This document shows positions 1-17,078 of a DNA stretch of 64,000 bases, piece after piece. The stretch's first letter is position 1. Each line of letters begins with the position of its first letter. The notes under the pieces were generated by a model. It did not search any database, had not been told where the DNA came from, and worked only from the letters and a program-made list of their open reading frames with translations. Location of the stretch: positions 62,001-126,000 of the forward strand of contig JAQFVV010000951.1 in assembly GCA_028023455.1 (NCBI GenBank). Direction: 5' to 3'. The translations under genes and the position numbers were made by a program. Origin of the DNA: Epiperipatus broadwayi. Taxonomy: Eukaryota; Onychophora; Udeonychophora; Euonychophora; Peripatidae.

Positions 1-1
1 A

Positions 2-1293
2 CTTGGTCAATTTTGTGTTTCTTCTTCTTTTGAAGCTTTTAAGAAAATAAATGGTTTTGTTTTGGATGATGATTGTGTTTTTGGTAGTTTAGACATTGAA
101 AATATGTACAAATTGGTTAATAGATTAAAAAGTATTGATGTTTTTCTTTCAATTTAAAAAAAATTAGAATGTTTTTCTGCAGATAAGATTAAGGTTTTTC
201 ATTATTTGCTTTTGCTGTTAGAGGATTCAATGTATTTTATGTCTAATGATGTGTTTTATAAGATTAGAGAAGGTTGGGTTATCGGTTATGTCATTTCTCC
301 ATTGATGTGTGGTGTCTATATTGATTATTTGGAGTGTAGTATTATTAATAGGTTTTCAGGTTCTATTAAATTATTTGTTAGGTATGTTGATGATTGTTTG
401 TTTGTTATTCAGAAAGAGAAATTAGAAGAATTTTTTATGTGGATTGAATGGTTTTGATTCTAGTATTAAGTTTACAATTGAGGGGGGGTGTTTTTGATTT
501 TGTAAAATTAAAGTTTTTAGATTTAAATGTTGAGAAGATTAATGATGTTTTGTTTTGTAGTCATTTTATAAAACCTAAACATTTGAGAAATATGATTAGG
601 CCTGATAGTTATCAGCCTTTTATACATAAAAAAATGTCTTTGTTGAATTTTTGTTGTCGGAGTAGAAGGCTTAATAATTTTAATAATGATGCTGATATTC
701 AAAAAAGTCAATTTGCTGCTGAATATGTAGAATTGGGTTATAGTCATGATTTTATTAAAAAAGTGGTATTTAATAATAATGTTTATAGTCGTGATTTGGA
801 TGATAAGAATTTTGTTGGTAAGGATGATGATTATATGTCTTTACCATTTAAAGCATCAATTTATAATTTGGTTTATATGAATAGTCATTTGTTAGGTGGA
901 AAGAAGGTTGCATGGAGGAAAGGTTCTGATTTGAATTCATTACTTAATGGTTCAAAGCTGTCTATTGATAGTAGGTCTATTCCTGGTATTGTTTATAAAA
1001 TTCCATGTAGTTGTGGTAAATTTTATGTAGGCCAGAGTAAATTTAGCCTTAATAAAAGGGTTAAGGTTCATATAAGTAGAGTTAAACATAGGTATCTTAA
1101 CTCAGCTTTATATATTCATGAATTGAATACAGGTCATAGAATATTGTGTGACAATGCTTCGGTTATTTTTTATGAAAAGAGTGAGTTAAAAAGAAGAATA
1201 AAGGAGACTTTGATGATAAAACTCCTTGATTCTGAGGCTATCAATCTTATGAAGACTTCTTTTGATATTAAGGGAAGGTGGAGTTTGAAATGA
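2..1293 (+). pseudogene. PLE reverse transcriptase / GIY-YIG endonuclease, broken
   Basis: The protein copies element RNA at nicked DNA (RT) and makes the nick (GIY-YIG). One frame is open from base 2 except for TAA at 155-157. It shows RT motif A (SLDIENMY, near 88), motif B (ISPLMCGVYIDYLE, near 294) and the catalytic motif C RYVDD (near 379). A frameshift near 450 moves reading to the 448-1293 frame, which continues with FLDLNVEKI and a long linker. The C-terminus is a GIY-YIG domain: GIVYKIPCSCGKFYVGQS (near 985-1040), followed by KRVKVHI and a conserved LYIHELNTGH segment. The ATG codons at 206 and 448 are internal and not true starts. Family identity is secure. Activity is excluded by the stop and frameshift unless these are sequencing errors. 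Confidence 0.92.
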
Positions 1294-1357
1294 ATTATGG
1301 GAAGGTTTGTTTGTTTGTATATATATATATATATGTTTTCCTTTAGGTCGATTTTCA

Positions 1358-1389
1358 CTTGAGAAGGTCTATTTGTAGTAGATGAAACC
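1358..1389 (+). ncRNA. Hammerhead-like hairpin in PLE-1 3' region
   Basis: CTTGAGA at 1358-1364 is followed by a 4-bp stem CTAT/GTAG (1369-1372 with 1378-1381) closed by TTGTA, then ATGAAACC. The order (CTGANGA-like box, stem, GAAAC) resembles a hammerhead ribozyme core, and hammerheads are known in PLEs. The first box is CTTGAGA rather than CTGANGA and the outer stems are not obvious, so this copy is probably a degenerate or inactive descendant. The second PLE copy at 51909-51938 has the same loop and a compensated stem. Confidence 0.4.
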
Positions 1390-1454
1390 ATGGTTGTGTA
1401 AGGATTTTGGTAAAATTTTGATTTTAATCTAATACTGTATTGTTTTATGGTTTT

Positions 1455-1458
<4 letters not shown>

Positions 1459-1493
<35 letters not shown>

Positions 1494-1507
1494 TTAGAAG
1501 GGCCCAG

Positions 1508-1543
<36 letters not shown>

Positions 1544-1562
1544 CTGGGCCCTTCTAATATTT
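1459..1562. repeat. (TA)n arrays with inverted arms
   Basis: A TA array (1459-1488) is followed by a 22-bp arm at 1489-1510 containing AGAAGGGCCCAGTTA, a second TA array, and the exact inverse arm at 1541-1562. The whole can fold into one hairpin with a TA stem. It directly follows the PLE-1 3' end. Confidence 0.9.
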
Positions 1563-2578
1563 GTAGTAAAACATTTTAATAGAAAATTAATATTTTAATA
1601 ACATATTTACTGGCCAAAAATTTAAATGTAGATAAAATGGCAGACAGAAAGTTTTCCAAACATTTTAACACACATGGATAGGTTTGATCCTTATCTAGTA
1701 TTCTAGAAAGACATGAAGAATGGATCTGGCCTACAGATCTATCGGCTTCAGTATTCAGGTCTTGGTTTGTAGATTTATTTGTAGTCAGTATCAGTTCACC
1801 CTCTTGAAATGCTTGGACAAGTGTAAGTGATTTTCTAATTATTTACTTGTCTCCTACTGAGGCCTGCAATTTTTATCCTTAGATTAGTTTTCACCAATCA
1901 TTTTATTGGTTATTCACCAGTTTTAAATGCTGTTTTTTTATCCACATCTAATACTTTATTAATTGAAAATCATTACATCAGAATATTTTCTGTATTTTGT
2001 TGTTTCATTAGACTGGGGATGTAAGTTTCCTCTCATTTTATAATTTATTCACTGACATATTGATCATACTTTTTTTTTGTTATTGGAATAAATCAATCTC
2101 TTTGCTTTAAATGTAGTATTAGATGCAGCTTCTACCCGCATATGACACTTTTGGTCTTGAAGAATTTTCCATGCAAGGAGGTGCTCATTGGCACTGGTTT
2201 CATTGATTTATTTCAAGAACGTATTGTTTTCATATCTGTGAATTGAAAAATCAATGTTTAGGTGAATTCTATGCTGAAAGAAATTTGCTCCCTCCCATTA
2301 TAATTCACTATTAGAAAATGTCTGTCTGCCAGAACATTGAATTTTATTATTTCTGTTACATTCTTGATATAACACTATTTGTATATTATAAACTTTTACT
2401 TTATATTTTATATTCCTTTCAAATAAAATTTAAAAGTATATTTAAACTTAATTTGGCTGATATTTGTCTTAGTGATTTTATTTTTCAATTGTCTGAACAA
2501 TATTAAGATCTCTTGTTTCTCCCTGAATCTAGTCGGTGCAAACCATCATCCTCATTCATTTTGATCACGGTAAAAAAA
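1563..2578. other. AT-rich spacer, no gene seen
   Basis: No open frame of coding character, tRNA or recognisable repeat. The open frame at 2318-2506 has low-complexity hydrophobic composition with no homology I recognise. Confidence 0.6.
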
Positions 2579-3625
2579 AAATTATATGTGATGTGTTGTG
2601 ATGTATTGTAGCTTCTCCTTAAACGAAGTCAAGAATCTCTCAGAAATTATGCCCAGATAAACCTGTTAGCCACTTTATTTTCCATTCCCCACTCTAATTT
2701 TTTTCATATTCTGCTCCATCCCATTTCCACAACTCTATAACCTTTATATCTAAATCCCTTTTATCTTTTCCCAAACCCAGCATAAAAACCAATATTTCAC
2801 TTTCTGTATAATCACTTTTTTATATTTATTCTTCCATAACTTCATTATATGTATCCTTTCTGTTTTCAAGCATTTACATTCATTTAACAAATTTCTAATA
2901 TTTTCTATTCCTTCCTTACATAATTTACAAAATAAATCACCCATTTTTTTTCATTTACATGTGATCCCATTTGAGCCTTAAATAATAAATCACAAAAAAT
3001 ATTCTGTTAATGTCAATAAATATATTTAAACTCTTTTTACTCTTCATACTATTACTCCATCACTCTAACTCCCTATTGTTTATTAATAAATCTATTCTTT
3101 TATCCCATTCCTTACTACTACAACACTTAACAATCCTCTTAACACAATCATTCCATCTTTTGTAAAAATATACTGATATAAATTCTTTATCCAAATTTTT
3201 TGCATACCACATTACCTTCCTTACCCATCTGTTACCTGCCTTTTACTCATAACCCAATTAAATAATATTTTAGCTATTCTTTTATTATTCATAAACTGTA
3301 ATCAACCAAACATTTTCATTTTACTTTTTGCATCTCTCATATGAAAACTTGACCATCTCATTTCTCCTTGAATTTCCTCTTTTGCTGTCCATACACCTGC
3401 ATCCAATGCATGCCTTCCTACTACCCTTTGAACATTTTCTAAATAATTTAATACCTCTTTACTAACATATAATGCATTACCATACGTTAACCCTGCTACT
3501 GCAACTCCTTTCCATATAAATCTAACTACATCCTATTTATTATATGAAAACACTGTTAATTTCTTCATCAATCCCTTTCTTTTCTTTGCTTCATTTATCA
3601 ATTTTTTCTCCCATTTAACCAAATA
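2579..3625 (-). mobile_element. LINE copy A, 5'-truncated 3' end
   Basis: A second copy of the 3' third of the LINE at 3626-6080, in the same orientation. Both copies share the 3' tail (on the plus strand GATGTGNTGTGATG-like repeats, then CTCCTTAAACGA and CAAGAATCTCTCAG) and run in parallel through the C-terminal coding region. Copy A stops at CCAAATAA (3616-3624), which corresponds to about 4720 in copy B, and there it abuts the 3' tail of copy B. Truncation at the 5' side is typical of target-primed reverse transcription. Confidence 0.85.
2750..2944 (-). pseudogene. LINE C-terminal zinc-knuckle segment (copy A)
   Basis: A 64-residue fragment with FCKLCKEGIENIRNLLNECK near its N-terminus. 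The matching fragment in copy B (3802-3996) has H where this copy has N, so the CCHC set CxxC...H...C is lost here. C-terminal CCHC knuckles after the RT domain are typical of several non-LTR clades and contact template or target nucleic acid. Upstream coding sequence in this copy is interrupted by stops. Confidence 0.75.
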
Positions 3626-3801
3626 ATGTGATGTGATGTACTGAATAGCTACTCCTTAAACGATGTCAAGAATCTCTCAGCAATTATACCAAGAAAAACT
3701 TGTTAGCCACTTAATTTTATATTCCCCAGTCTAATTTTTCCCGTATTCTGCTCCATCCCATTTCCACAACATAATATTTGTCAATTCTACAGCCTTTATA
3801 T

Positions 3802-4504
3802 CTAAATCCATCTTATCTTTTTCCAAACCCAGCATAAAAACCAATAATCTACTTTCTGTATAATCACATTTTTAATATTTTTTCCCCATAACTTCATTAG
3901 ATGTGCCCTTTCTGTTTTCAAGCATTTACATTCAATTAACAAATGCCTAATATTTTCTATTCCTTCCTTACATAATTTACAGACTAAATCACCCATATTT
4001 TTCTATTTATATGTATATTCTCTTGTTGCTAAAGATCCTGTTCGAGCCTTTAACAATAAAATATTTACCTTACTAAAATTATAAATTAGCTCACACCTAA
4101 TATTCTGTTTATTTCATATATATTTACATTCTTTTTACACTCCATACTAATTCTCCATCTCTCTAACTCCTTATTTTTTATTAGTAAATCTATTATTTTA
4201 TCCCATTTTTACCAATATAACACTCAACAATCCTTCTAACACAATCATCCCATCATTTATACAAATATACAGATATAAATTCTTTATCAAAATCTTTTAC
4301 ATACCATATTACCTTTCTCACCAATCTTGTTACCTGCCCTTTACTCATGACCCAATTAAATACTATTTTAGCTATTCTTTTATTATCCATAAACTTCAAT
4401 CTACCAAACATTTTCATTTTAATTTTTGCATCTCTCATATGAAAACTTGACCATCCCATTTCTCCTTGAATTGCCTCCTTTACTGTCCATACATCTGCAT
4501 CCAA
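3802..4504 (-). pseudogene. LINE C-terminal region with CCHC knuckle (copy B)
   Basis: Two open pieces. 4504-4253 gives an 83-residue basic segment (MDADVWTVKEAIQGEMGWSS...). 3996-3802 gives the terminal piece VCKLCKEGIENIRHLLIECK with intact C-C-H-C spacing, followed by a tryptophan-rich end. They lie in different frames with decayed sequence between. The same order in copy A shows that this is the true C-terminus of the LINE protein. Confidence 0.82.
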
Positions 4505-4889
4505 TGCATGTCTTCCTACTTCCCTTTGAACTTTTTTAAGTAATTTAATACCCCATTACTAACATATAATGCATCATTACCATATTTTAACCTTGCTACT
4601 GCAACTCCTTTCCATATAAATCTAACTACATCCTATTTATTATATGAAAACACTGTTAATTTCTTTTTCAATCCCTTTCTTTTCTTTGCTTCATTTATTA
4701 ATTTTTTCTCCCATTCATCCAAATAATTTTTCTGATTACTTAAAATAATTTCCAAAAAACTTTATCTATTCACTACACTTAACTTAATATCCCCCAACAA
4801 AAATTATACAACATCTCTTTCCCCAGTATTAACCATCATTATTTTTTCTTCACTAAATTTAATCCCCATCTCTTTACCCACCCTTGCAC

Positions 4890-5493
<604 letters not shown>

Positions 5494-5823
5494 CTACTCT
5501 TCTAGCCACCATATATAAAAAACATTATATAAAACTGATGTTATCGCTATTGGTATATAATTATTTAACTTTTTATGATTCTTACCCTTTCTTTTAAATA
5601 ATAATCTTACTCTTGTATTACTCCAACTTCTTGGGCAAACTCTATTCTGTGCCATCTGATTAAAACAAGATAATAACTTTACTTTTGCTTTATATCCTAA
5701 ATTCATTAACATCTCTGCTACCCATCCATCTAAACCTCTTGCCTTTCCACTTTTCAATTTCTTTTCTACGTCATTCAATTCATTTTCTGAAAATCTAATA
5801 TTCCCATTACTATATACTTTCAT
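5494..5823 (-). pseudogene. LINE RT N-terminal motifs
   Basis: The 109-residue frame holds the first RT motifs: GKARGLDGWVAEML and, near its end, the NYIPIAITSVLYNVF segment that matches the usual NYRPI(A/S)LTS of non-LTR RTs. Upstream on the minus strand (about 6080-5830) the frame is nearly open and encodes the linker with SWNYIKKRNVGEREI, typical of the region before the RT. The ATG at 5823 is internal. Confidence 0.88.
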
Positions 5824-6122
5824 ATTTTATATCACTCTATCCTTCACATCTAACATCTTTTCTATATTCATTACATATCAATTTAAGATTCTCTCTAAAT
5901 CTTCTCTAGAACTACACTCTATTCCTTCATCATCTAGTAATATTATCTCTCTCTCCCCTACATTTCTCTTTTTAATATAATTCCAAGATTTTTTACTCCC
6001 ATCCCTTTCACTTTTATTAATATCCTCCAACAATTTATTATTCAATTTCATTCTCTCTCTATAATTATCTCTTTTAGCAACCTGGTGGCGCCCTCTATGA
6101 TCAGGAAAGATTGAATTTCTGG

Positions 6123-6126
<4 letters not shown>

Positions 6127-6167
<41 letters not shown>
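6127..6167. repeat. (TA)n microsatellite
   Basis: Pure TA array just beyond the LINE 5' breakpoint. It follows a short GC-richer patch (GGTGGCGCCCTCTATGATC, 6084-6102) of unknown origin. Confidence 0.95.
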
Positions 6168-6168
<1 letters not shown>

Positions 6169-9100
6169 CCAGTGCTCACTTTATATTAAGGTAATAAATC
6201 TACAAACTTTAAAGGAGAGATTTCAATCCTCTTCACTCATTAATGTTCCATTCATCCTTATAGAAAATCAGATGATGGAATGCAAAAAACCCTTATTAAT
6301 GCTTGTATTATTATCATACCCACATTAACTTAAGGCTCTCTGACTGCTCATATGTTGAAAGCAAAAAGGGCTTTGACAATTTTACCATCAGAGTTTCAAT
6401 GATATGGATGACAGAAAAGTTGGAGAGTGGAGAGAATTAAAGCTTGTTTGTTAAAGTTTGTACATTTGCTATATTAATATAAACCATGTAAGGGGGAGAC
6501 AATGATCAAGACCAATAAGTGCTGGTTTAGCACAAAATACTTATATTGCAGAACTTTTTTTTCATTTCATGTGGTCATCTATATCGAATACATAAGATGG
6601 AGTGGAAAAATGGAGAGAGCTTGAAAGCATGTGATTAAATCCTCTTTAATTATGTTTAGCTTAAGTATAAAAATTTTTGTATTTAAATTTTAATTATTAT
6701 AATGTTTATTGTTCGATTAGGTCATCTACATCACATAGAATAATGCACTAGTTAAACAAATTATGTAATATTTCTTCCATTGATGTAGAGATGCATATAT
6801 TTCTTGAACCCGGTCATATGTCATGGTTAAATGACCTAATATTATGTTCACATGTGATTTGCCAGCAGAATCACTTTTTTATTTAAGTGGGCACAAAGAT
6901 CTATAGACCTGCTGATTCTTACAGCATTGCATCTCATAAATTTGCAATGAATAAGGAAATGTGATATTTCAGAAAATTAGCTTTTTTCTCTCTTACTTTT
7001 TATATTAATTTTCCTCAGGATTTGACTATTAAGCAAGCATATTGGCAGAGGTAATTTATAGATTTCTCAAAACAATTGTTAATAATATCTAATAAACTAC
7101 AATTTAGAAAATACAATAAAAGTGTTACATTACTGATAAATATTTTATTGAAACAAACTAAAATATTTAGATGATAATTATGAATTATTAATAAAAATAG
7201 AATGGACATATACACAAGTATTCAGATAATAACACTAATCAATTAATTCAAATACTTCATCGAGAATAAAACAGCAAGTGTATCTGTGTTTGTATTGGAA
7301 CTATCTAATTAGGATTTAATTTGTGCATATATTTAATCAGACATGAATTATTCTATGACTAGTATGGAACTGGTAAGTTCTTCATGTTATGTAGATTACT
7401 GATTATTGTACATGCATATTCTTGGGATGAAGAGCTCAATAGTAGTTAACTTTGAATTCCTTCTGTGACATTTTCATGTTTTGGGTCCATAATAAAGTAT
7501 GGTTAAATTCAAAGCTATTGGAGTGACTTCATTATAACTGTGTCCCCAAATGTTCTGATTTTTAGTCACACATAACAAATTGATTCAGCCAATGAGTAGT
7601 TCTGGATGGAGAAATTATATTACAATTGTGAGAACAAGCAAACCCGGATTTAGCCCTCTTATCGTTTCACTCCATCCAGGACATAAGAAAACATTAGCTG
7701 AAAGATCACACTGCAATTGTCTGCTAATTTTATATTTCCACCATTTTGTAAATCTCAGTGCATATTATATTTTCATTTTTTGTTTTGTTATCGGGTTTAC
7801 AAGGTGATAAACTTATACATTCTTTTTTTGCTTATTTAGCTATAAAGTCTTCTTTTCTATAAATTACTTTGGAGCCATATTTAATTATTGGTGAACTCTG
7901 ATCGTAATCACTCGCATTTGGAATTTTTTTGCTCTTTATCTGGATTAACAATCTGCACGTATTTCTATTTCTTCCAATTTTAACTCTTAAATAGGTAATA
8001 TATAGAAATAACTTTGACTTTTATGTATATAAAAATAATTTATATTTTAAAAATCCAAGTAATAGTCATTTATATATATTAAATTTTATTTAAACGTCCC
8101 AAAGTTTTCAACTTTCAGTAATATCACTCATATTACTTCATAAACATATTATAGTATCAATATTACTAAAAATTGAAAGTATTTGGAAAGTTCAAATAAA
8201 GTTGATAATTTCTCTAGAGAAATTTAATATTTAATATTAGTTGATGAAAATAATTCAACATATAATTAATATCAAAATGCCATCACCTCAAACCTATATT
8301 CAAATCTTACATTCATACACAAATTTTAATGATAATATTACTATTATAAACGTTTCCGTAAGAATCATAAATAGATATTTTCTTTAATATAGAAATATAT
8401 CACAGTTTATCCAAATCTATAAACTAAATTCAGTTTACTTTCAAAGCGTTAGATTCCTCCTCATGCATATATATTAAAATCATAAAAGTTTTGGAAGAAC
8501 AAATATGAAAATTATCAAAATATTATTTCTTTTATAATTTTTTTTTTTTTCAAAAACCGCGAAATAACCTTTTTACTTAGATAAACTCAATGTTATTTTT
8601 CTAGTGCGTTGGTAATGATATACTTTGATATTACACCTATGTGCCCGAAAAATATCTTTTGCGCGTAAAAAAACTTCATTTTAATCTATGTATATATCGC
8701 ATCTACACTAATTATCATTGTTAAAAGTGAACTTACCTTTTCTATTTTTATAAAAAAAAAAAAAATTAAAACGTTTCTAAACTCGAAAAAAAAAATCCCC
8801 AAATATTTTTTTAAAACCTTTCAAAACAGATGTTGCTTTGCTTTATCTGGACTTTTTCTGCTGATACTTATAAAATACCACATCTTTTATATGAGACTAA
8901 TTATATGCAAGATAGCTGATGGTGCACATCTTACAGCAAAAAAGATAATTTTAAGAGATAAATTAAATATTTTTTACAGAAATTCTAAAAAAAATAAAAG
9001 TAATTTTAAAATGATAAAAACATGAATATTTCCAATAAAGTTGTCTTTGAAATGAAAACAGTAATTAATTTAATTTTTCGTTAGACAAAAAACCTTTTAC

Positions 9101-9456
9101 ATTGAAAAGAATTTAATGAAAAAATAAATAAATCAACCACTCATTTAGATTAAATAAATATGAGATAAAAGTTTTTTAATTTAAGCATTGATCGATAGCT
9201 TGAAAACTTATGAGTAAAGACTATAACATACATAAACATCATCTCAATATTAAAACGAAAATTAAATTAGAATTCCAAATTAATAAAGAAAAAGATGTCT
9301 CATGTGCGCAAGAAACTTCTGCGAATAAATCTCCAATAAGTAATAGAAATTAAGGTATCTTTATAATAAAATTAACATAGGATATAAAATAAATTTATGT
9401 AGAACAAAAAAAGCTATAAAATACCAAAATTTACAAAAAATTACGAATATATAGAC
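6168..9456. other. AT-rich spacer, no gene seen
   Basis: No recognisable gene. The frame at 7580-7807 (75 residues) sits in a slightly GC-richer patch but matches nothing I know. 7950-9450 is extremely AT-rich with poly-A and poly-T runs. Confidence 0.55.
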
Positions 9457-9566
9457 AAGTATTGGTTGCCTAGAGATCAACGCAGTCGTCTTGCAAGCAA
9501 GCAGTTGCTTGCAGATAATTGTCACGGGTTCGCTTCCCAGCCGTTGCTTTGACATATGGAAAGAAA
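9457..9566 (+). mobile_element. tRNA-derived SINE (family S)
   Basis: A pol III type head: A-box-like TTGCCTAGAG near 9466 and B-box GGTTCGCTTCC at 9527-9537, followed by CCAGCCGTTGCTTTGACATA and an A-rich end. Copies at 28111-28225 (minus) and 47415-47526 (plus) share the AAGCAGTTG core, the B-box and the GCTATGACACATG end. The parent tRNA was not assigned. Confidence 0.7.
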
Positions 9567-9640
9567 TAATTACGAAAATATTATATATAATTTATTACAA
9601 ATTGAAGAAAACCATTTGTCAAATTAATAAAGTAATTGGG

Positions 9641-13961
<4,321 letters not shown>

Positions 13962-14055
<94 letters not shown>
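13962..14055. repeat. (TA)n microsatellite
   Basis: Pure TA array of about 94 bp. Confidence 0.97.
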
Positions 14056-14057
<2 letters not shown>

Positions 14058-17000
14058 AAAATGTGTTAAATAAGACATTACAAATTTGTACTCTCAATCT
14101 TTTACCAGATCCATATAGTAGATTATTTACAAAAGGATTAAAAGTGATTTTGAAACAGAAACAACTAAAACACAATGTATTTATAAATTTGATTTTAACA
14201 GCTCATTATCACATAAAAATGTCTATAAAATATACAAAAATTTTAATAATTCTCATATCTACATACATAATTATAGCTTCCAGTTGTAAAATAATATGAC
14301 CATTTCTGTTATTATAAAATCGTTATTAATTGAAATTTTTTGAACATCTAAAAACAGATAGTATGCATTTTTTTATGAACTGTGTGTATCAATATTAGTG
14401 AATTGTCTATTTTGCAATATTTAACATGGTTTATAAAAATTGCCTTTTTACTTTTTATTTTTATGGTGCCTTTCATCATTCAATATCTTTGTATGATACA
14501 CATATATTAGAAGGATATGAATTGACGTGGGGAAGGTACAATATTAATAAGATATATGTGTATTTAATAAATTAAAGCAGAGAAAATAATAGTTTATTAA
14601 CAGAACAAATGTCAAACACAAATAGCTTATTGCCACAAAAGATAATTTGCTGCAAGTTCATTAATATTCATATTTTGAGGCCAGACTCCAAAGAAATATG
14701 TTGCAAAATCTTAGGCTAACTTTTCTAGCAAATTTCCATTTGAGACATAGAATTATGAATGCAAACACCCATAATTCTGCTGCCTATATCGCACCATGAG
14801 TAAATTGGTCCTCAAAAATCTATTGATTTTAAAACATTTAAAGTATGTGGACATAAAAATGGTATTCATTATTTTAGTGAAATGAAATTAATTCTAAAGT
14901 AAACTACATAAATATCCACACACACACAGAAGTTCATTTCTTGGTTTGCAGAAACTGATTGTCAGCAAAAGTAAAAACACATTTTATATTACTCTCAACT
15001 AACTGTATTAGGTTAACATCAAATAATAATTAATATTTTATATTAATTAAAAGCAATAAAAGCAGCAGCAACAGTAATAATAACAGTGATGAGGATGAAA
15101 GATTAGATAAATATATATTCTAAATAAATAAATCTGATTTACAAATATGAAATATTTCAATAGATTGAAAAAGTAATAAATGTAACCTTGGGTCACTTTC
15201 ATGAAATAGTAACCCAATGCAATCCTTAGTAATCAGTGATTGTAAAAAGGTAACGTTTGAAACGATGTTGATAATTATGTCATTAAGATTTGCAGTCTTT
15301 TCATTTTTAGAATTACAAAGAGCAATTTTAATTACACTTAATTGAATATTTTATCCGAACCTAAATAAATATACGAAATTGATTTATTCTTAAATAACGT
15401 CATCTCAATTTTTGATTCATTATTTAAAAGTTTATCAAAATAATACTTGTTTCGGTTTAAAACGTCATTTTCAACATATATCACTATATTTAATAAGATT
15501 GTCATCATTTTTTAAATTTATATGTTGCTTTAACTGTATATACAAAATCTATGAACAGTGAATGCGTGTATCATTTGCCATTTTAATTCATAAATCATTT
15601 TTAAATCCTATCAATCCTTATACTTTTCACTTCAGCACTTTATACGTTTTCTATAATTTTACCAAATTTAAAAATGTTATTTTGTCAGTTAATCCCATTG
15701 GTGTTAGTAAGAACATTATTAGAAAACTAGTAATGGTTATTCTTTGGTAAAATACTAACTTAAATGAAATATTCTCCCAAGTAGGAAATGACATTGTTTC
15801 TTTTTAATCAAATTGTTAATAATAATGCCATCGCCAGACAATGAGTTATAGTAATTCTACTTAATAAACACAAAAATAAATTTATTTGGATTTATAACAC
15901 TCTACTTAATAGAATTTCATGTGTCAATAATATGACAACCATAAATATCCAAATAACTTGTTTTTCTGTTAATATATATTGAAATTTAGTATTGTCATAA
16001 ATTATCTATAGAATACCATCAATTTTATTGTGCCTGATGACATAATATCTTTTTGATACAACAATAATTTTATTCATGGAGCTTACTATCATATAATTTA
16101 TCTGACAATCAGTACTTTTAAATCTCCACACAAAAAGAAATTCTTATGTTGTCTGATTGCATAATATATTAAATTCCAATGGTTTTACTGTGGATGCTTC
16201 CATGTTTCTTGTAAAAGATTATTTATCTATACAAAGTATTAGTAATAGTTAATTCATGTGTTAAGCAGACATTCAATAATGAAGCTGGAAATATAGTACA
16301 TATTTCTGCTTCACCTAGTGCCAATGTCATCAGCACTAGTCTGGGTTTGAACCGAATCCTTATTAACTGACACCCATCTCATAATAGGTGGTAGTATATT
16401 TTAATCAATATTATAATCTTTCATATTTCATTAATCTTATTTTATAATTAAAACTAACTTTTTTTTATATTAGTTTATTTATTTTATATTTGTAAAAATG
16501 TATATTGTGTTTATTTTCTTAAATTGAATTGAATCCTAGATATCTATAAAATGTTACAAATATTTCAAATTCTTTATTAAAGTTCGTTTTCTTCAATTAA
16601 TTAGTGGGTAACATTTTATATTTATCTTTTAATCAATGTACACTTGAGAATCAATTATGTAAACAATGTAATATTTTAAGAAATATTTTGTAAATTTCTA
16701 TTTAAGTTTATGTCAAATATGTTTAAAAGTCATTGTACCAAATTCCTAAAATTTTTCTGAATAAAATCTACATTTATGTTAATCTAAACCTTAATTAAAT
16801 AGATTTTGTCAATACAATGACTGATAAACTTAATATGCTTGTTGTTGTTATTTTAATTAGCAAATCAACCCTTGGGGCATGATCATGCAGAATTATAATT
16901 TACTTTAGCAAAGCAGGCACCAACCTTAGAGAAACAGTTAGAGCTATTGCAATTGGCAGTTGTCACTGTAGATTCAATCCTATAGATAAGGCCAGATCAC

Positions 17001-17074
17001 ATAAATAGTGGAAAATTTGATAAGCAGGATTATTGTTGAGTTTACTGAAGAAAAGTGATTAATCTATATACAAG
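14056..17074. other. AT-rich spacer, no gene seen
   Basis: No supported gene. 16300-16400 has GGGTTTGAACCGAATCC, a loose B-box-like match without a matching A-box. 16870-17074 is the left flank of the LTR element and shows nothing recognisable. Confidence 0.55.
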
Positions 17075-17078
17075 ACAT
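17075..17078. repeat. Target-site duplication ACAT (left)
   Basis: ACAT directly precedes the TG of the left LTR and is repeated at 24399-24402 directly after the CA of the right LTR. A 4-bp duplication fits retroviral-type integrase. Confidence 0.85.

Larger units (their letters stand above)
1..1460 (+). mobile_element. Penelope-like element (PLE-1), 5' end outside window
   Basis: A Penelope-like retroelement with reverse transcriptase followed by a GIY-YIG endonuclease, the standard order for endonuclease-bearing PLEs. The element runs off the left edge. The coding part ends at 1293. A short 3' region follows, with an internal TA run at 1319-1334, a small GAAAC hairpin at 1358-1389, and an end in TTTTGCGCA immediately before a TA array near 1459. 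A fragment at 51690-52040 has the same 3' end, which supports the boundary. One nonsense codon and one frameshift make this copy inactive. Confidence 0.92.
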
